Shown in pieces: positions 22,363-32,625 of a stretch of DNA of 64,000 nt. The number at the start of each line of letters is the position of its first letter. Positions within the stretch are counted from its first letter, which is position 1. This DNA is from Diphasiastrum complanatum (taxonomy: Eukaryota > Streptophyta > Lycopodiopsida > Lycopodiales > Lycopodiaceae): positions 77,210,471 through 77,274,470 of the forward strand of contig CM055095.1 in assembly GCA_029204225.1 (NCBI GenBank), written 5' to 3'. The position numbers and the translations under genes were made by a program. Under the pieces are notes generated by a model. That model did not search any database and had not been told where the DNA came from. It worked only from the letters and a program-made list of their open reading frames with translations.

Positions 22363-24519
22363 ATGGGATCTGCTGGAGCATACCTTCTAGAAGCTAGTGA
22401 GAGGTTGAATTCTACAAATTATGCTATTTGGAAGGTTAGAATGGAGTCACTATTGGTGCTCCAAGACCTTTATGAGTTCTTGATTGAAGATGAAGATGAA
22501 CCTCTAGGTGCACAGGAGTTAGCTAGATACAAGAAGAGATCTAGGCTTGCACTTCATTGTGTGAAGATGAATGTGAGCAATGATTTGTTGAGAGAAGTAT
22601 CAGCTTGTACTAATGCTAAAGAGGCTTGGGAGTCTTTAAAATCAATCTATGAGTCTAGCAACACTTCTAGAGTTCTTATGCTTAGAAATCAAATTTTGCA
22701 AAGCATGAGGAGAAGTGAGGAGAGTGCACAGGATTATGTTCTCAGAATCAAGTCTCTAAATAGGGAGTTGGCTTCCATTGGAGAGAAGATTCATGATGGA
22801 GAGCTTGTACAAATTGTCCTTAATGGTCTAGGAGATGACTTTGCAAATTTGGTCCAAAGTTTTGCCATCCAAGACACTTTGCCAACTATAGAAAAACTTC
22901 ACAGTGTATTAGTGGCTGAAGAGTGTAGGATGCTCCATGCAAAATCTAGGATGAGTTCCTTGTATTTGCAAGATGGTGATGAGAAAGCCAATTTCTCATT
23001 CAAGGGCAAAAAGAAGACCAATGGAAAGAAGAAGCATCCAAAGGAAGCCAAAGAAGAGGATGATGCATCAAGCTCAAAGGACAAGTCAAAGCAAAAATGC
23101 TTCTTTTGTGGAAAGAAGGGGCATTATGCATCTGAATGCTACAAGAGGCTAAGAGCACAAGTGGAGGAGGACAAACAAGGAAACCTTGCAAATGAGGAGG
23201 AGGAGGATGAAGTAGATGTATTCTTGATGGCATCTACATCCTCACCAACAAGCAATAGCAATTCAAGAGACAATTGGTGGATCGACAGTGGGGCTAGCTC
23301 CCACATGTCTTGTGAAAAGGACTTTCTCTCAACCTTACACTCTTTCAATGATGCTAAAAAGTTTGTCTTTACTGCAAATGATGAAGAGTGTAGGATAGAT
23401 GGTGTTGGCACCATCTCTTTGTGTCTAGAATCCTCAAAATGCATGGATCTAGAAAATGTCCTTTATGTACCATCAATCACCAAGAATATGCTTAGTGTTG
23501 GTCTACTCTTAGAAAGTGGTTTGGATGTCCACTTTAAGCATGGTGTTTGCTTCATCTTGAAGAATGATGTTTGCATTGCAAAGGGATTTAAACATGGAAG
23601 ATTGTTTAAGTTGGAAGCTAGTGTTGCTTTTAAAAGAATGAGCTTGGCAAAGGAGGAGATCACTCAAGAGGAGATCTTGGCAAAGTGTGATCTTGCTTGC
23701 ATTGAGGAGGAGCATCAAAAGGAGGAAGATCTTGAGGATCAGCCTCAAAGCATGAGAGTTCCAAGGGAGTCCTTAATGACAATGTCCAAGTCATCAAATT
23801 GCATGCAAATTGTCCATTCAAGTGTGCATCTTGCAAGGGTGGTGAGCATTGGAGAGTCTACTATCTTTGAATACTTTTTGGAAAGTATTAGTATACATGA
23901 GGTGACTTGTTTCTTACCTTTAAGATCCATGGTGTTTATTACTTTGTATGACAAGACAATGAAATGGGATGCTTTGAAATCTACATTTGTTGTTGATAAA
24001 GCAATTTCATTGGATAACTATTTTTGTAATAGTTTGAATAGAGTCATAAAAGATGAAACATCATTTGCTTTGGAAATCTTTGTGTCCACATGCTTTGTGC
24101 ATGATCATTCCAATGTAAGGACCAAAGATTATCCTATTTCAATGATAGGAATAATGGTAGTGTTTTGCTCTTCAAGTAGAGATTGTAGAATCTACTTGTT
24201 TTCAACCAAAGAATTTGTCAATGGTGGAAATGTGATCTTTCAAGAGTGGAAGATTTGTAAACTTGAAGAAGCACCTTTGGATCAACACATTATTCAATTC
24301 ATTGATGTTTTGGAGTCAAGTCAAGTGGAGGATCAAGCTCAAGACCCGAGGACTCCAAGAAGAATTTTGAGTATCAAGATAGAGCCATCAAGGCTCAATC
24401 ATATGGATCAAGCAAGGCAAGTTGTCTTTGGCAACATTATTTATGCACTTAATATTTTAATTGATGTATCTTCAAGTGCACAAAATGCCTTGGAATCCAT
24501 GGCTTGGCATGATGTTTAG
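22363..24519 (+). CDS. Element B gag-protease ORF with novel C-terminal region
   Basis: A single open frame of 718 codons starting at ATG 22363 (the frame is open slightly upstream without an ATG). Residues ~1-200 are a copia gag (ERLNSTNYAIWKVRMESLL, IVLNGLGDDFANLVQSF). A CCHC zinc knuckle follows (CFFCGKKGHYASEC, ~250), then an acidic spacer and a retropepsin with WWIDSGASSHMS at ~305. After the ENVLYVPSITKNMLSVG protease end come ~300 residues that match no copia domain I know. Near the end, PRRILSIKIEPSRLNHMDQA resembles the integrase-RT linker of element A, so the IN, RT and RNase H domains were lost and replaced. The product could form particles and mature them but not copy RNA; mobilisation would need a helper (inference). 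Confidence 0.9.
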   Translation: MGSAGAYLLEASERLNSTNYAIWKVRMESLLVLQDLYEFLIEDEDEPLGAQELARYKKRSRLALHCVKMNVSNDLLREVSACTNAKEAWESLKSIYESSNTSRVLMLRNQILQSMRRSEESAQDYVLRIKSLNRELASIGEKIHDGELVQIVLNGLGDDFANLVQSFAIQDTLPTIEKLHSVLVAEECRMLHAKSRMSSLYLQDGDEKANFSFKGKKKTNGKKKHPKEAKEEDDASSSKDKSKQKCFFCGKKGHYASECYKRLRAQVEEDKQGNLANEEEEDEVDVFLMASTSSPTSNSNSRDNWWIDSGASSHMSCEKDFLSTLHSFNDAKKFVFTANDEECRIDGVGTISLCLESSKCMDLENVLYVPSITKNMLSVGLLLESGLDVHFKHGVCFILKNDVCIAKGFKHGRLFKLEASVAFKRMSLAKEEITQEEILAKCDLACIEEEHQKEEDLEDQPQSMRVPRESLMTMSKSSNCMQIVHSSVHLARVVSIGESTIFEYFLESISIHEVTCFLPLRSMVFITLYDKTMKWDALKSTFVVDKAISLDNYFCNSLNRVIKDETSFALEIFVSTCFVHDHSNVRTKDYPISMIGIMVVFCSSSRDCRIYLFSTKEFVNGGNVIFQEWKICKLEEAPLDQHIIQFIDVLESSQVEDQAQDPRTPRRILSIKIEPSRLNHMDQARQVVFGNIIYALNILIDVSSSAQNALESMAWHDV

Positions 24520-24719
24520 TTTTGAAGTGTGCTACATGTATATAGACACATTTATGGAACATCTTGTAAGGGATCCTCTAAGAGGTGGTGAAAGATCCTT
24601 CATGGACATCATTCTCTATTGGAGTCTCAAAAGTTCCTTGTTTGTAGCTGGATTTTTTAGACACTTCTAAAAGCTTTCATTCATCTATCAAGAGAGTTGT
24701 AAATAGATCAAGCTAAATT

Positions 24720-24729
24720 TGAGGAGGAG
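24720..24729 (+). other. Polypurine tract of element B
   Basis: TGAGGAGGAG just before the 3' LTR start at 24730, the usual site for plus-strand priming. Confidence 0.85.
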
Positions 24730-25430
24730 TGTGAAGAATTGCCAAAAATTGGCAAATCTAGCTTGATCAAAAACCATGTAGAATAGTGTAAATTGTGTAC
24801 ACAAGTGGGTCCCACACATGTGAGGCCATGATGCCACATGGGAAACCCATCCTAATGTAGGTTAGGTCAAGTCAAGAGAGTTGGTCATGTCTATTTGGTG
24901 GTCATCCCTACTTTATAGGACCTACACCTAAGTTTAAGGTGAAAATTTGACCAACTAGCTACCTACCAAGCATAACTCTAGGAAATAGACTAGGGTTTCA
25001 TTTTAGGTCAAGGAGAGTGAGTTAACTTCCTTATTACATGCTGGAAATCCACCTAACTTCAAGAAGGAAGTCGAATTTGCTATGTATTCCCTCTCTCCAT
25101 AGTGAGAAGATAGAAAATTTTTGGAGCTCATTGGCAATCTCAAGCTAGTTCACTATGTACATTGAGTTTTTGTGATCCAAATGAAACCAAATCAATTTCT
25201 ACTTGTTTCTCAGGTTGAAGGCCGTACTACAGCCTGTAGTACACACGTGTGGGCTCGGATTTCAATGTTTATCAATGCTTTTGATTGTTAATGCTTGTTG
25301 TTTGTCAAATTGCCAATCTAGATCAACTTTTTTGTGTCTAGTTTTTTGATAGATTGTTAAGCAAGCATCCAATCACTCTTGTGGATCTTTTGTAGATCCA
25401 TTTATGGTCCTAAAGTACAGTACTTTCACA
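24730..25430 (+). repeat. 3' LTR of young copia element B
   Basis: 701 bp, the same length and apparently the same sequence as 20857-21557. GAGCT at 25431-25435 is the right target duplication. Confidence 0.95.
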
Positions 25431-26467
25431 GAGCTCCCATTTGAAAGAAGTTGCAAGACATATGATTAATCTAATGGTTACAAGCTTTGCAACAGGTGCA
25501 AAGGTTTCATCATAATCTATGCCTTTGACTTGCAAAAAATATTTTGCTACAAGTCTAGCTTTGTACTTATGAATGGAACCATCTTGACTATATTTCAATC
25601 TATATATCTATTTACAAGTAAGAGGCTTCTTTCCATAAGGTAAATCAACAAGTTTCCAAGTTTGATTTTCCATTAATGCATCAAACTCTACTTGCATAGC
25701 TTTCCTCCAATATTGAGACTTATTTGCTTCCTCAAAACTAGTCGGTTCTTCAAGCATAGTAGTCAAGAAAGTACAAGAGTTGAGTAGTTGAGAATCTTCC
25801 CTTTGCTCTTGTCACTATAAGTGAGCCTTGATGGCTCAATCCTTGTCCTTGTTGATCCTCTTGGCACCCTTGGATTTGAAGTAGATTCCACTTGGTCTTC
25901 ATCTTCATGAAGCTCCTCGGCCATAGCATGATCTTTGACAGGTTGAGTGTTGTTGGAAGTCACCTTTCCTTTGGCTTGGAGAGATTCATCAAAAAGTACA
26001 TCTCTACTAGCAGCAACCTTTTTTGTAGTAGGATCATATATCCTATAAGCTTTCTTACTTTCACTATAACCAACAAAGATGCCTTTGAAAGAAGTGTCAT
26101 ATTCTTTATCTCAGCTAGTCCATTTTGTTGTGGAGTATATGTACAAGTAAACTCTCTCTTTATGCCATTAGTTTCACAAAACTCTTTCATCCTATTGGAG
26201 ATGTACTCCCCTCCATTATCACTTCTTAATACTTTCAAGCTAGTATTAAGTTGCTTTTCCACAAGAGTTTTGAACTTTATAAAGGACTCACAAACTTCTT
26301 TTTTCTTAGACAAGAGATAAACCCAAGAGTATCTTGATTTATCATCAATAAAAGTGACATACATAAGTGCTCCACCATTTGATTCATGTGAAAATGAATG
26401 AACATCCGAGTGTATAGGGTCAAGAGGCGAGTTAGATCTTATCAAAGATCTCTTGAAAGGAAGCTTA

Positions 26468-26640
26468 TGGAGGATTTATTGAGGCATCTAACCCTAGTTA
26501 ATAAGTGAGAGCCTATTGGAAATTAAGCTCACAATTTCCTCCTTGGTGTTTCCATTTTCATTCAAGATTCTTTCTGCACATTTTTTATCCTTGAATTAAT
26601 CATTGATCTAGGGTCAGATGCAACCTCCTCAGGTTTTGTG
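26468..26640 (+). repeat. LTR fragment, same family as the LTR ending at 48755
   Basis: TGGAGGATTTATTGAGGC... with CTAACCCTAGTTAATAAGTG matches the start of the minus-strand LTR at 48755 (TGGAGGGTTTGTCGATC...CCCTAGTTAATAAGTG). Only the first part is clear. Confidence 0.55.
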
Positions 26641-26929
26641 TCTGCTCATCTGATACCTGCAAGAATCATAGTTTTTGTGTTTTGCTATTATGCATATTTA
26701 GTTGTATTTCTTACACAGACTACAATACCCGCAAGACTACTTTCATTCTATGTGCAGAGTAATGTCTAGTAAAATACACGGGTTTTCGCGTAGCAGTTCG
26801 CGACACCTGCGACTTCCTATACAGAATCGAATCAGCCGAACTATTCAAAGAAAGACTACATCGACCTTCCGGCTGATCTTCATCTTCAGAGCAAAGGGTA
26901 TTCATTCCCATTCCTATCTATATTTGATG

Positions 26930-27150
26930 TCGCACTATTTGAAGAACATCAAAGACCTGGCCATCTTAGATGACTTTGACCATCAAGTCACTCAACTACT
27001 TCAACAATCGACTAAAGTGACCGAAGTATCCGACTACTTCGACGATCGATTGATCCAACTACTTCGACGATCAAGTCACTTGACTGGTTCAATGATCGAG
27101 TCATCCGACTCGATTCGACCACTTCGATGACTTCGGGTCATCCGTCTCGT
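26930..27150. repeat. Degenerate short repeats of CTACTTCGACGATC type
   Basis: At least four diverged units of ~25-50 bp around AACTACTTCGACGATCAAGTCAC and GACTACTTCGACGATCGATTG. Probably LTR or satellite-like sequence. Confidence 0.6.
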
Positions 27151-27155
27151 CTGAT

Positions 27156-27157
<2 letters not shown>

Positions 27158-27234
<77 letters not shown>
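27158..27234. repeat. (AT)n microsatellite, 77 bp
   Basis: Uninterrupted TA/AT dinucleotides. Confidence 0.97.
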
Positions 27235-27238
<4 letters not shown>

Positions 27239-27954
27239 AAATGTTGTTGTACATCAAATATCTATAAAAGTACATTCACGACCAATATTTGTTAATACTA
27301 AACTAGTCTTGTAATTACAAATTAGTTAAGCAATTCTTGTAATCTCAAGGATGTAGTGCATATATACACATATCCAGCTCGCATTCACTAGTAGATGCAG
27401 CAGAGTGGAAGATCAAGCATCTAAGCTACGCCATTTGAGCTATAGTCACTTGTGTTGTTCTTGCTCCATACTGAGCAAATGCTCTTATGACAAGTATTCA
27501 GTGTAATATAGAAGCAACACCTTCTACTATCTATGTCTAACGTGGATCTGTGTGTGTTGTAATTGATTAATTGCACTTTCTTAATCACTTGTGTTGTTTG
27601 CCATTAGAGAAACTTAGAGCTCGACGAGGGCCTTTGAAAAATATACTTTTTTATTTTTTTTCTTATTTTCGTTGCCATGTGGACCAATTGAAACCTTAGC
27701 TTCGGGGTTCTACGTAACGTAGAATTTTCCAAATATAAATAAAATAAAAACTTTTTAAATATATTGTTGTTTTGTCCGGCAGCATGTGGAAATGCTATTG
27801 GTTGATGAGGCCTGCCCTTCCAGCTCATCACTGTCCGAAGAGACTCAAAATATTGAAAATGAATATGACAGATGATTGAGATGAGAAAATCGATGTACCA
27901 TTAATGTATATGCATTGTCAAACCATGGTTAACAAGAATAACCATAGTTAATTT
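27235..27954. other. No gene; LTR-like sequence and a repeat shared with 52.4 kb
   Basis: 27240-27600 resembles the end of a plant LTR. From 27622 the text GAGGGCCTTTGAAAAA... CATGTGGACCAATTGAAA ... TACGTAACGTAGAATTT parallels 52366-52460 (GGGCCCTTTGTAAAGG... ACATGGACCAATCAAAA ... TATGTAACGTAATTT), so both may be ends of one repeat family. Confidence 0.4.
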
Positions 27955-28737
27955 GTGGCACCAAATAGATTAGTGTTTCAAATTTTTGCCAACACTTTTT
28001 TTCAGATTCATGGCTTCTTGTTTACGCAAATTTTTAGATTCATAGTTCAATGTTTCAGAATTTTGTATGCAAATTACGAATGGCGCCATCAAGGAAGCCG
28101 TGCTCCTCAATCGACTCTGTGCTTCTATTCAACGAGATAGATGATAATGGATTATGGGTGCCAAGAAAATATTCAAAAACTCTTGGGTTTTGATGCATTC
28201 ATCATCAAGAGGAGCATTTCGAAAAAGGAAAAGGTCAAAACTATCATTTCGATCTTATTGGAAGGCCATAATACTGGATTTCAGAACATCATTAGGACAA
28301 AAATCTATTTCTGAAATTCTAGTCCAACATGTATATATGCATTCAGAGATAAATGTGCAAAGATTCAACTGTCAGGATCACAAAAAAAGCAACTGTAAGT
28401 ATTGATATTTTTGATACTTTGATTTTTGTCATTCATAAATATCTAATAGTAAACTTGCTAATCTAATCATTTTTCTTTTGCAGATTTATATCCATCCAAC
28501 ATAAATGAATGGGAGCTGAGTGGATCTTTAGCAGGTGTGTTAGATGTTATTCACACTGATATTGGACAACTGCAATATCGAGATAGAACTGCAACAGATC
28601 TAGCTGATAGTGGAATCTTTTTTTATGAATCAATGTACATTCCTGATACAAAAGAAAATTTTAGGCAAATAGTACCAATTCCATTACCTAGTTTTGAAAG
28701 TGATGATTGGATTGCACCAGATGCTACAGTTTCATAA
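27955..28737 (+). pseudogene. Unknown gene family W, copy 2
   Basis: First exon block ends at the donor AACT|GTAAGT (28394/28395). It contains IILDFRTSLGQKSISEILVQ followed by HVYMHSEINV. The second exon starts after TTTTGCAG at 28484 and runs to TAA at 28735-28737, about 84 residues ending in an acidic tail (SFESDDWIAPDATVS). The upstream part needs two frame changes, so it is likely decayed. Both exons and the intron position match the minus-strand copy at 18.4-18.8 kb. No domain recognised: it is not RT, integrase, gag or a transposase I know. It is the leftmost gene of the cluster with the H3-protease gene. Confidence 0.6.
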
Positions 28738-28810
28738 TCATTTCGTTGCAAGATATATAATGATGTAAAAAATTCATTAAAAATGAGCACGGGATAAAAA
28801 AACAGTCAAA

Positions 28811-29444
28811 TTGAGTTGGTTTATTTCCTTGAATATATTTGTGGATTTCTTTTCAAGTGTCAATGTACACAAAATCCCAACGATGTTTGTATGCAAGAAT
28901 TTATCTAATAGTCTATTATCTGAACTTATGGATGAAGGCTGGGACAAAAGATCAGATGGAGAAATAGAATGCAGAATTAAAATGTCTTCCATGTGCTTTC
29001 GTTATCAAATTGAAAAACAAATGTTGAGCTTATGCTTCCATTATCAAAGATGGAAAAAAATAAAGGTAAATGGGTGCCATTCGATCAAGACTTGGAAGCC
29101 AGTGGACATTCAAAACGAAAAAATATTGAAATTATATACAATGATGTCGTTTTGACATGTGTTGAGGTGGAAGAAAATTGGAGTCTAAACTACATCCGGC
29201 GGGAACTATTGCTCCTACAAGATGATGTGCTTTCAGACTTCAGATTCGTTTTCAATGGTAAACTCGTAAGTAACTATAAAAACTCGATCTTTTATGAATA
29301 ATTTCAATCAAAACTTTCTAATACAAACTCTGTTCTGATTCTAACTAATTTTGTATTAGTTTTATGCTGGTACATAAAAGACATGAGATCGAGATCAAAT
29401 GCAAAGATATTGGTGAAACAATCCAACTTATGGAAGAACATTGA
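28811..29444 (+). pseudogene. Unknown gene downstream of family W
   Basis: Coding-like blocks continue on the same strand: 28811-29155 in one frame and 29032-29275 in another (KGKWVPFDQDLEASGHSKRK, then SLNYIRRELLLLQDDVLSDF, RFVFNGKL). A donor CTC|GTAAGT at 29276 and an acceptor TTGTATTAG at 29359 bound an 84-bp intron. The next block (HKRHEIEIKCKDIGETIQLM) ends at TGA 29442-29444, but its phase does not match, implying a frameshift. The IRREL... DFRF pattern suggests a small alpha/beta domain; I cannot name it. Confidence 0.4.
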
Positions 29445-29646
29445 GATTCACTATCAGCAAATACATGCCAATCATCATGTCTTTTTATCATTATAGAAAA
29501 ATTGCATTCCAGTATTAGACTATGGACACAAGCTGATTGTAAGAATCTATTGTGATATCAATAAAAATTAACCCATAAATGGGTTGTTTACAAGTAAAAT
29601 GATTGTATCTTTTTTTTTTTATGTCTCTCTATTTACAAATAGATCT

Positions 29647-31734
29647 CTATTCAATCAATTTTTCTATATTTTCTATATCAGTATTAGGAACTGATAAGGC
29701 AACAGCTCCTTCTATAATCTCGCCCTCCTCTGTTTCAGGAAGGGCCTCAATGCCTTTTAAGACAAGAGAAATATCTGCTACAAAATTGCCTTTCTCTGTA
29801 TTAGGAAGGACTTTTATTCCTTTTTGATCATATAAAATAAGATCTGCATCCTGAACAACCTGAAAGGTTGTTAAGACAAGAGCAGCTTTCTTTTGAGGGC
29901 CCTTTATTGCAGGTGCAACACTTACACTGTACTGGGCAAAGGTTCTGATCAACTCTTGCCGAAATCTATATACATCATCAGGAGTATACGGCTCAAGAGT
30001 GAACTGTCATCACAAAACACGAGAATTAGCAAATTACAAACAATGATAGTAATAAAATATGAATCAGAATGAAATGAACTACAAATGAATAAAATATTAC
30101 CTTTTCAATATCTACATCTGTTTGTAAAATATACCATTCAAAAAATAGCTTTGTATTGTACAAGACGAACCATGCACAACTAAAAGCATCATTTTGTTGT
30201 ACACACTGCATATATAGAACGAAAATTAGTAATATTATGATAAAAATTTTATTTATGCTATGACGATGCATTTGAATTAAAAAAGGAATACATGCATTAC
30301 CTTGAGAGATTTAATGGTTATATCTCCAATTGAAGTTGCCGTTGTCGGTATTTTTTAAACAGCATCATGAAGTAGAGAATCAAATTCTCTATGTGTCTTT
30401 GCAGCTGAGTTTAATTTTACACATAGAAAATTTAATACTCCCTCCTTATTTATCTTTACAAAAAGAATGTTTAGGCTCCAATGCCGACTGCAACCAAGAT
30501 ACAAATATCGATAAATTCATATTTATGACAAAATTTCGTTATTTTTAAAGCGATTAGACATGCAACAATCCATATTAAAGCAACAAAAACAAAAGAGCAA
30601 TCCTTATTTATCTTCATATAGAATCAAATGGAATTTTGCCATAGGACTGCACTCGATAAAATAGACAGCCTTCTCAAAATCGACTTCTTTCGCCTTTACC
30701 GCTCCCATGAAAAATGAACTAACTACAAAAACTGTACCATGGGAATCGAAACTAATACTATTCTGCAAAAAAGAAACTTCGGCCTCTACTATTGCATCTG
30801 AAATTTCTGAGGTCTTATCTTTTAGCTCGACTCAAAATTTGGGACCTAATCTAAAGCTTCTACGTGTATTTGGAAGAAAAAAATCAAAAAAATTGCCGAG
30901 AAGATCAATTTTGTTAGCTAGGTAAGCCTCGTATTGATTATAATGGTCAGAATAAAAAAAAACATGGGCTGGATCATATGGAATTCTCACAAAAAGATTA
31001 TGTACAGGAGTAGAAACAGCTGTGGAAACAATATTTACAGATTTCTCTATTATTTTGTCTAGCTCCTCTTGGGTAATCAGCACTTTTGGTGATGAAACCT
31101 GCTGAGGGGCTGGACAAATAACAAGAGGAGGAAGGGGTGAAGGTTCTCGATCTGAGTCAGATTCTCCAGCATCTGACTCAGAGATCAGGAAGACACGGGG
31201 TCTCTTGGCCGAGATAATTCTAGGAGGAAGGGAAGCAGCTGGCCTTCGAGATCCAGCCTTCTTGGGGACAGGCTGCTTTCTCTTCCTCCTAGAGGTAGTA
31301 GGCAAATCGGTTCTATCCAGAGGTAGATCTCTGGAGGTGCTGGCATTATCAACATGCAGACCAGAATATCTGTCCCGAAGCCTTTTGAGAATGACGAAAT
31401 CCTTTGGCATGATGGTGACATGCTTACCATGCACTGCCAAAAGACATGAATCCTCAAAAAATTGGGACAGAAAATCTTCTACAGCACCCTGCAAGGCTTG
31501 CATGGCTGTCACGACAAAATGAACATCCAGCCCAAGTGACAGAGTGACATTCTATACAGATCGGCCGAAAGGAGCTCTAGGGATCAACAATTCAGTTGAT
31601 TTCTGGAGTTTTCTGATCTCCTTCAGCCAGACCTGCTTCCTGCCACGCCTACGGCTAGTACCAGGGGGAACACATGAATGAGATGACTGTACAGTGGTTA
31701 TGACACGGGCAGTGGATCTGGTCTTGGCCATCAT
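29647..31734 (-). pseudogene. Histone H3-like / Ulp1-type cysteine protease fusion gene
   Basis: Starts at 31734. Residues ~1-60 match the H3 tail and alphaN helix (MAKTRSTAR, LKEIRKLQKSTELLI). After one in-frame TAG (31552) the same frame gives the H3 histone fold (MQALQGAVEDFLSQFFED then VHGKHVTIMPKDF). A ~120-residue linker follows, first basic (RRKRKQPVPKKAGSRR), then acidic (SESDAGESDSDRE). After a TGA (30832-30834) the frame runs to about 30620. Three exons with good borders follow: 30487-30301 (HWSLNILFVKINKEGV, EFDSLLHDAV; one TAA), 30205-30101 (CVQQNDAFSCAWFVLYN) and 30003-29647 (TAG stop). HW, FDS, QQ and SC match the His, Asp, Gln, Cys of C48 Ulp1/adenain proteases. The donor before 30487 is unclear. 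Three stops make it a pseudogene. The pairing of H3 with a deSUMOylase-like protease is unusual. Confidence 0.75.
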
Positions 31735-32625
31735 ACTCAGAGGAAGAAAATAAACAAAAAAAATTTGAACAAAAGAAAAGTGGATGAAAACAAAAAAATT
31801 TGTGATGAAAGAGAGCTAGAGATCAATACCAGAACTGAATATTGGTTTCGAGCGCAAGATCTACAGAGATTATTTTATGAAACGAGATGCGCGCTCAAAA
31901 GCGATATTGAAATACCAACGATATCGGACTCGAAGGCACTGTGAGAGGGCAGAAGCTGGAACGGTGAAAGAGCGCGCTTGAGAGTGATATTGAGAGCTAA
32001 AAGCAAAAATTTTGCAAAAAAAAATGAAATTTCTGAGGACTTATATATACAAAATTTCTGCACGTGTGAAAAATGACAAAGACACGTGTCGATAGATTAT
32101 TAGCCCACGTGGACTGTCCGTACTGACAATGATGACCCTATTATTAGGCCACGTGGGCTGAGACACGTGCGCAAATGCACTCTCGACATGTGTCATTCTC
32201 GCACGTGACAGATGTCAGATCAATCATTCTAGGTACGACACATTTATTTTGACCAATCACAAGTTGACACTTGTTCCCTCGTCGCTAATCCACACGTGCA
32301 AATTTTTTTTTATAAATGGGTCTTCTTCAGCTCGGATTTTCACGCAAATTTACGACTGCTTTGCCGGATATCGATTTCAAGCGCGCCACTTGCTCTCATT
32401 ACCCATTCGTTGACTATTTTTTGCCTGGATCCGACACTGCATCGTCCGATATCGCATTCAAGTGCGTTTTGCATCTCTTTTCTTTTATGCTCTTTGTTGC
32501 GCTTGGATCCAATACTCCAACTTGAAATATTTCTTGAGCGCACGTTGCCTTGTCGTGCTTGTCTGATCTAGGTTTCGCGCCTGAGAGCGATATTTAAAAC
32601 ATTAGTTCTGTTGTTTTTGTTTAAT
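31735..32625. promoter_or_regulatory. Bidirectional promoter with seven CACGTG boxes
   Basis: The 891 bp between two divergent start codons contain CACGTG at 32061, 32083, 32106, 32150, 32164, 32202 and 32293, a G-box/ABRE core bound by plant bZIP and bHLH factors. A TATA-like TATAAAT at 32311 and CCAAT at 32253 face the plus gene; TATATATA at 32041-32050 faces the minus gene. GCGCGC and CCGATATCG motifs recur on both sides (31890-32000 and 32365-32590), giving the region a partly symmetrical look. Confidence 0.6.

Larger units (their letters stand above)
20857..25430 (+). mobile_element. Complete non-autonomous Ty1/copia element B, 4574 bp
   Basis: LTRs, primer site, leader, gag-protease ORF, polypurine tract and a 5-bp target duplication (GAGCT) are all present. 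It is nested in the RT frame of the opposite-strand element A. Intact ORF and seemingly identical LTRs point to very recent insertion. Confidence 0.95.
19640..26455 (-). pseudogene. Ty1/copia element A pol, split by element B
   Basis: Read right to left. Integrase is at 26445-25960 (SRYSWVYLL, LRSDNGGEYIS, TPQQNGLAE). A proline-rich linker with RIEPSRLTYSD is at about 25850. RT begins at 25598 (SIHKYKARLVAK, DYDETFAPVAKL). The frame is then interrupted at 25431/20856 by element B, with a GAGCT duplication on both sides. RT resumes at 20850 (LDVTNAFLNGFLEEE, LKKSFYGLTQAPRAWYSRL) and RNase H ends at 19640 (SSTESEYKA, DILTKALP). The catalytic YVDD box reads YVED, a change expected to kill polymerase activity. 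Frameshifts lie near 25970 and 20440. The front (gag, protease, 5' LTR) is missing past 26455, where an unrelated LTR fragment starts. Confidence 0.9.

Noticed and set aside
22899-23954. Minus ORFs opposite the element B gag ORF
   Set aside because: Antisense shadows of a well-supported plus-strand frame.
30832-31512. Centromeric histone CENH3 as identity of the H3-like domain
   Set aside because: No long CENH3-type tail or extended loop 1 is evident, and the canonical MPKD motif is kept; the fusion to a protease also argues against it.
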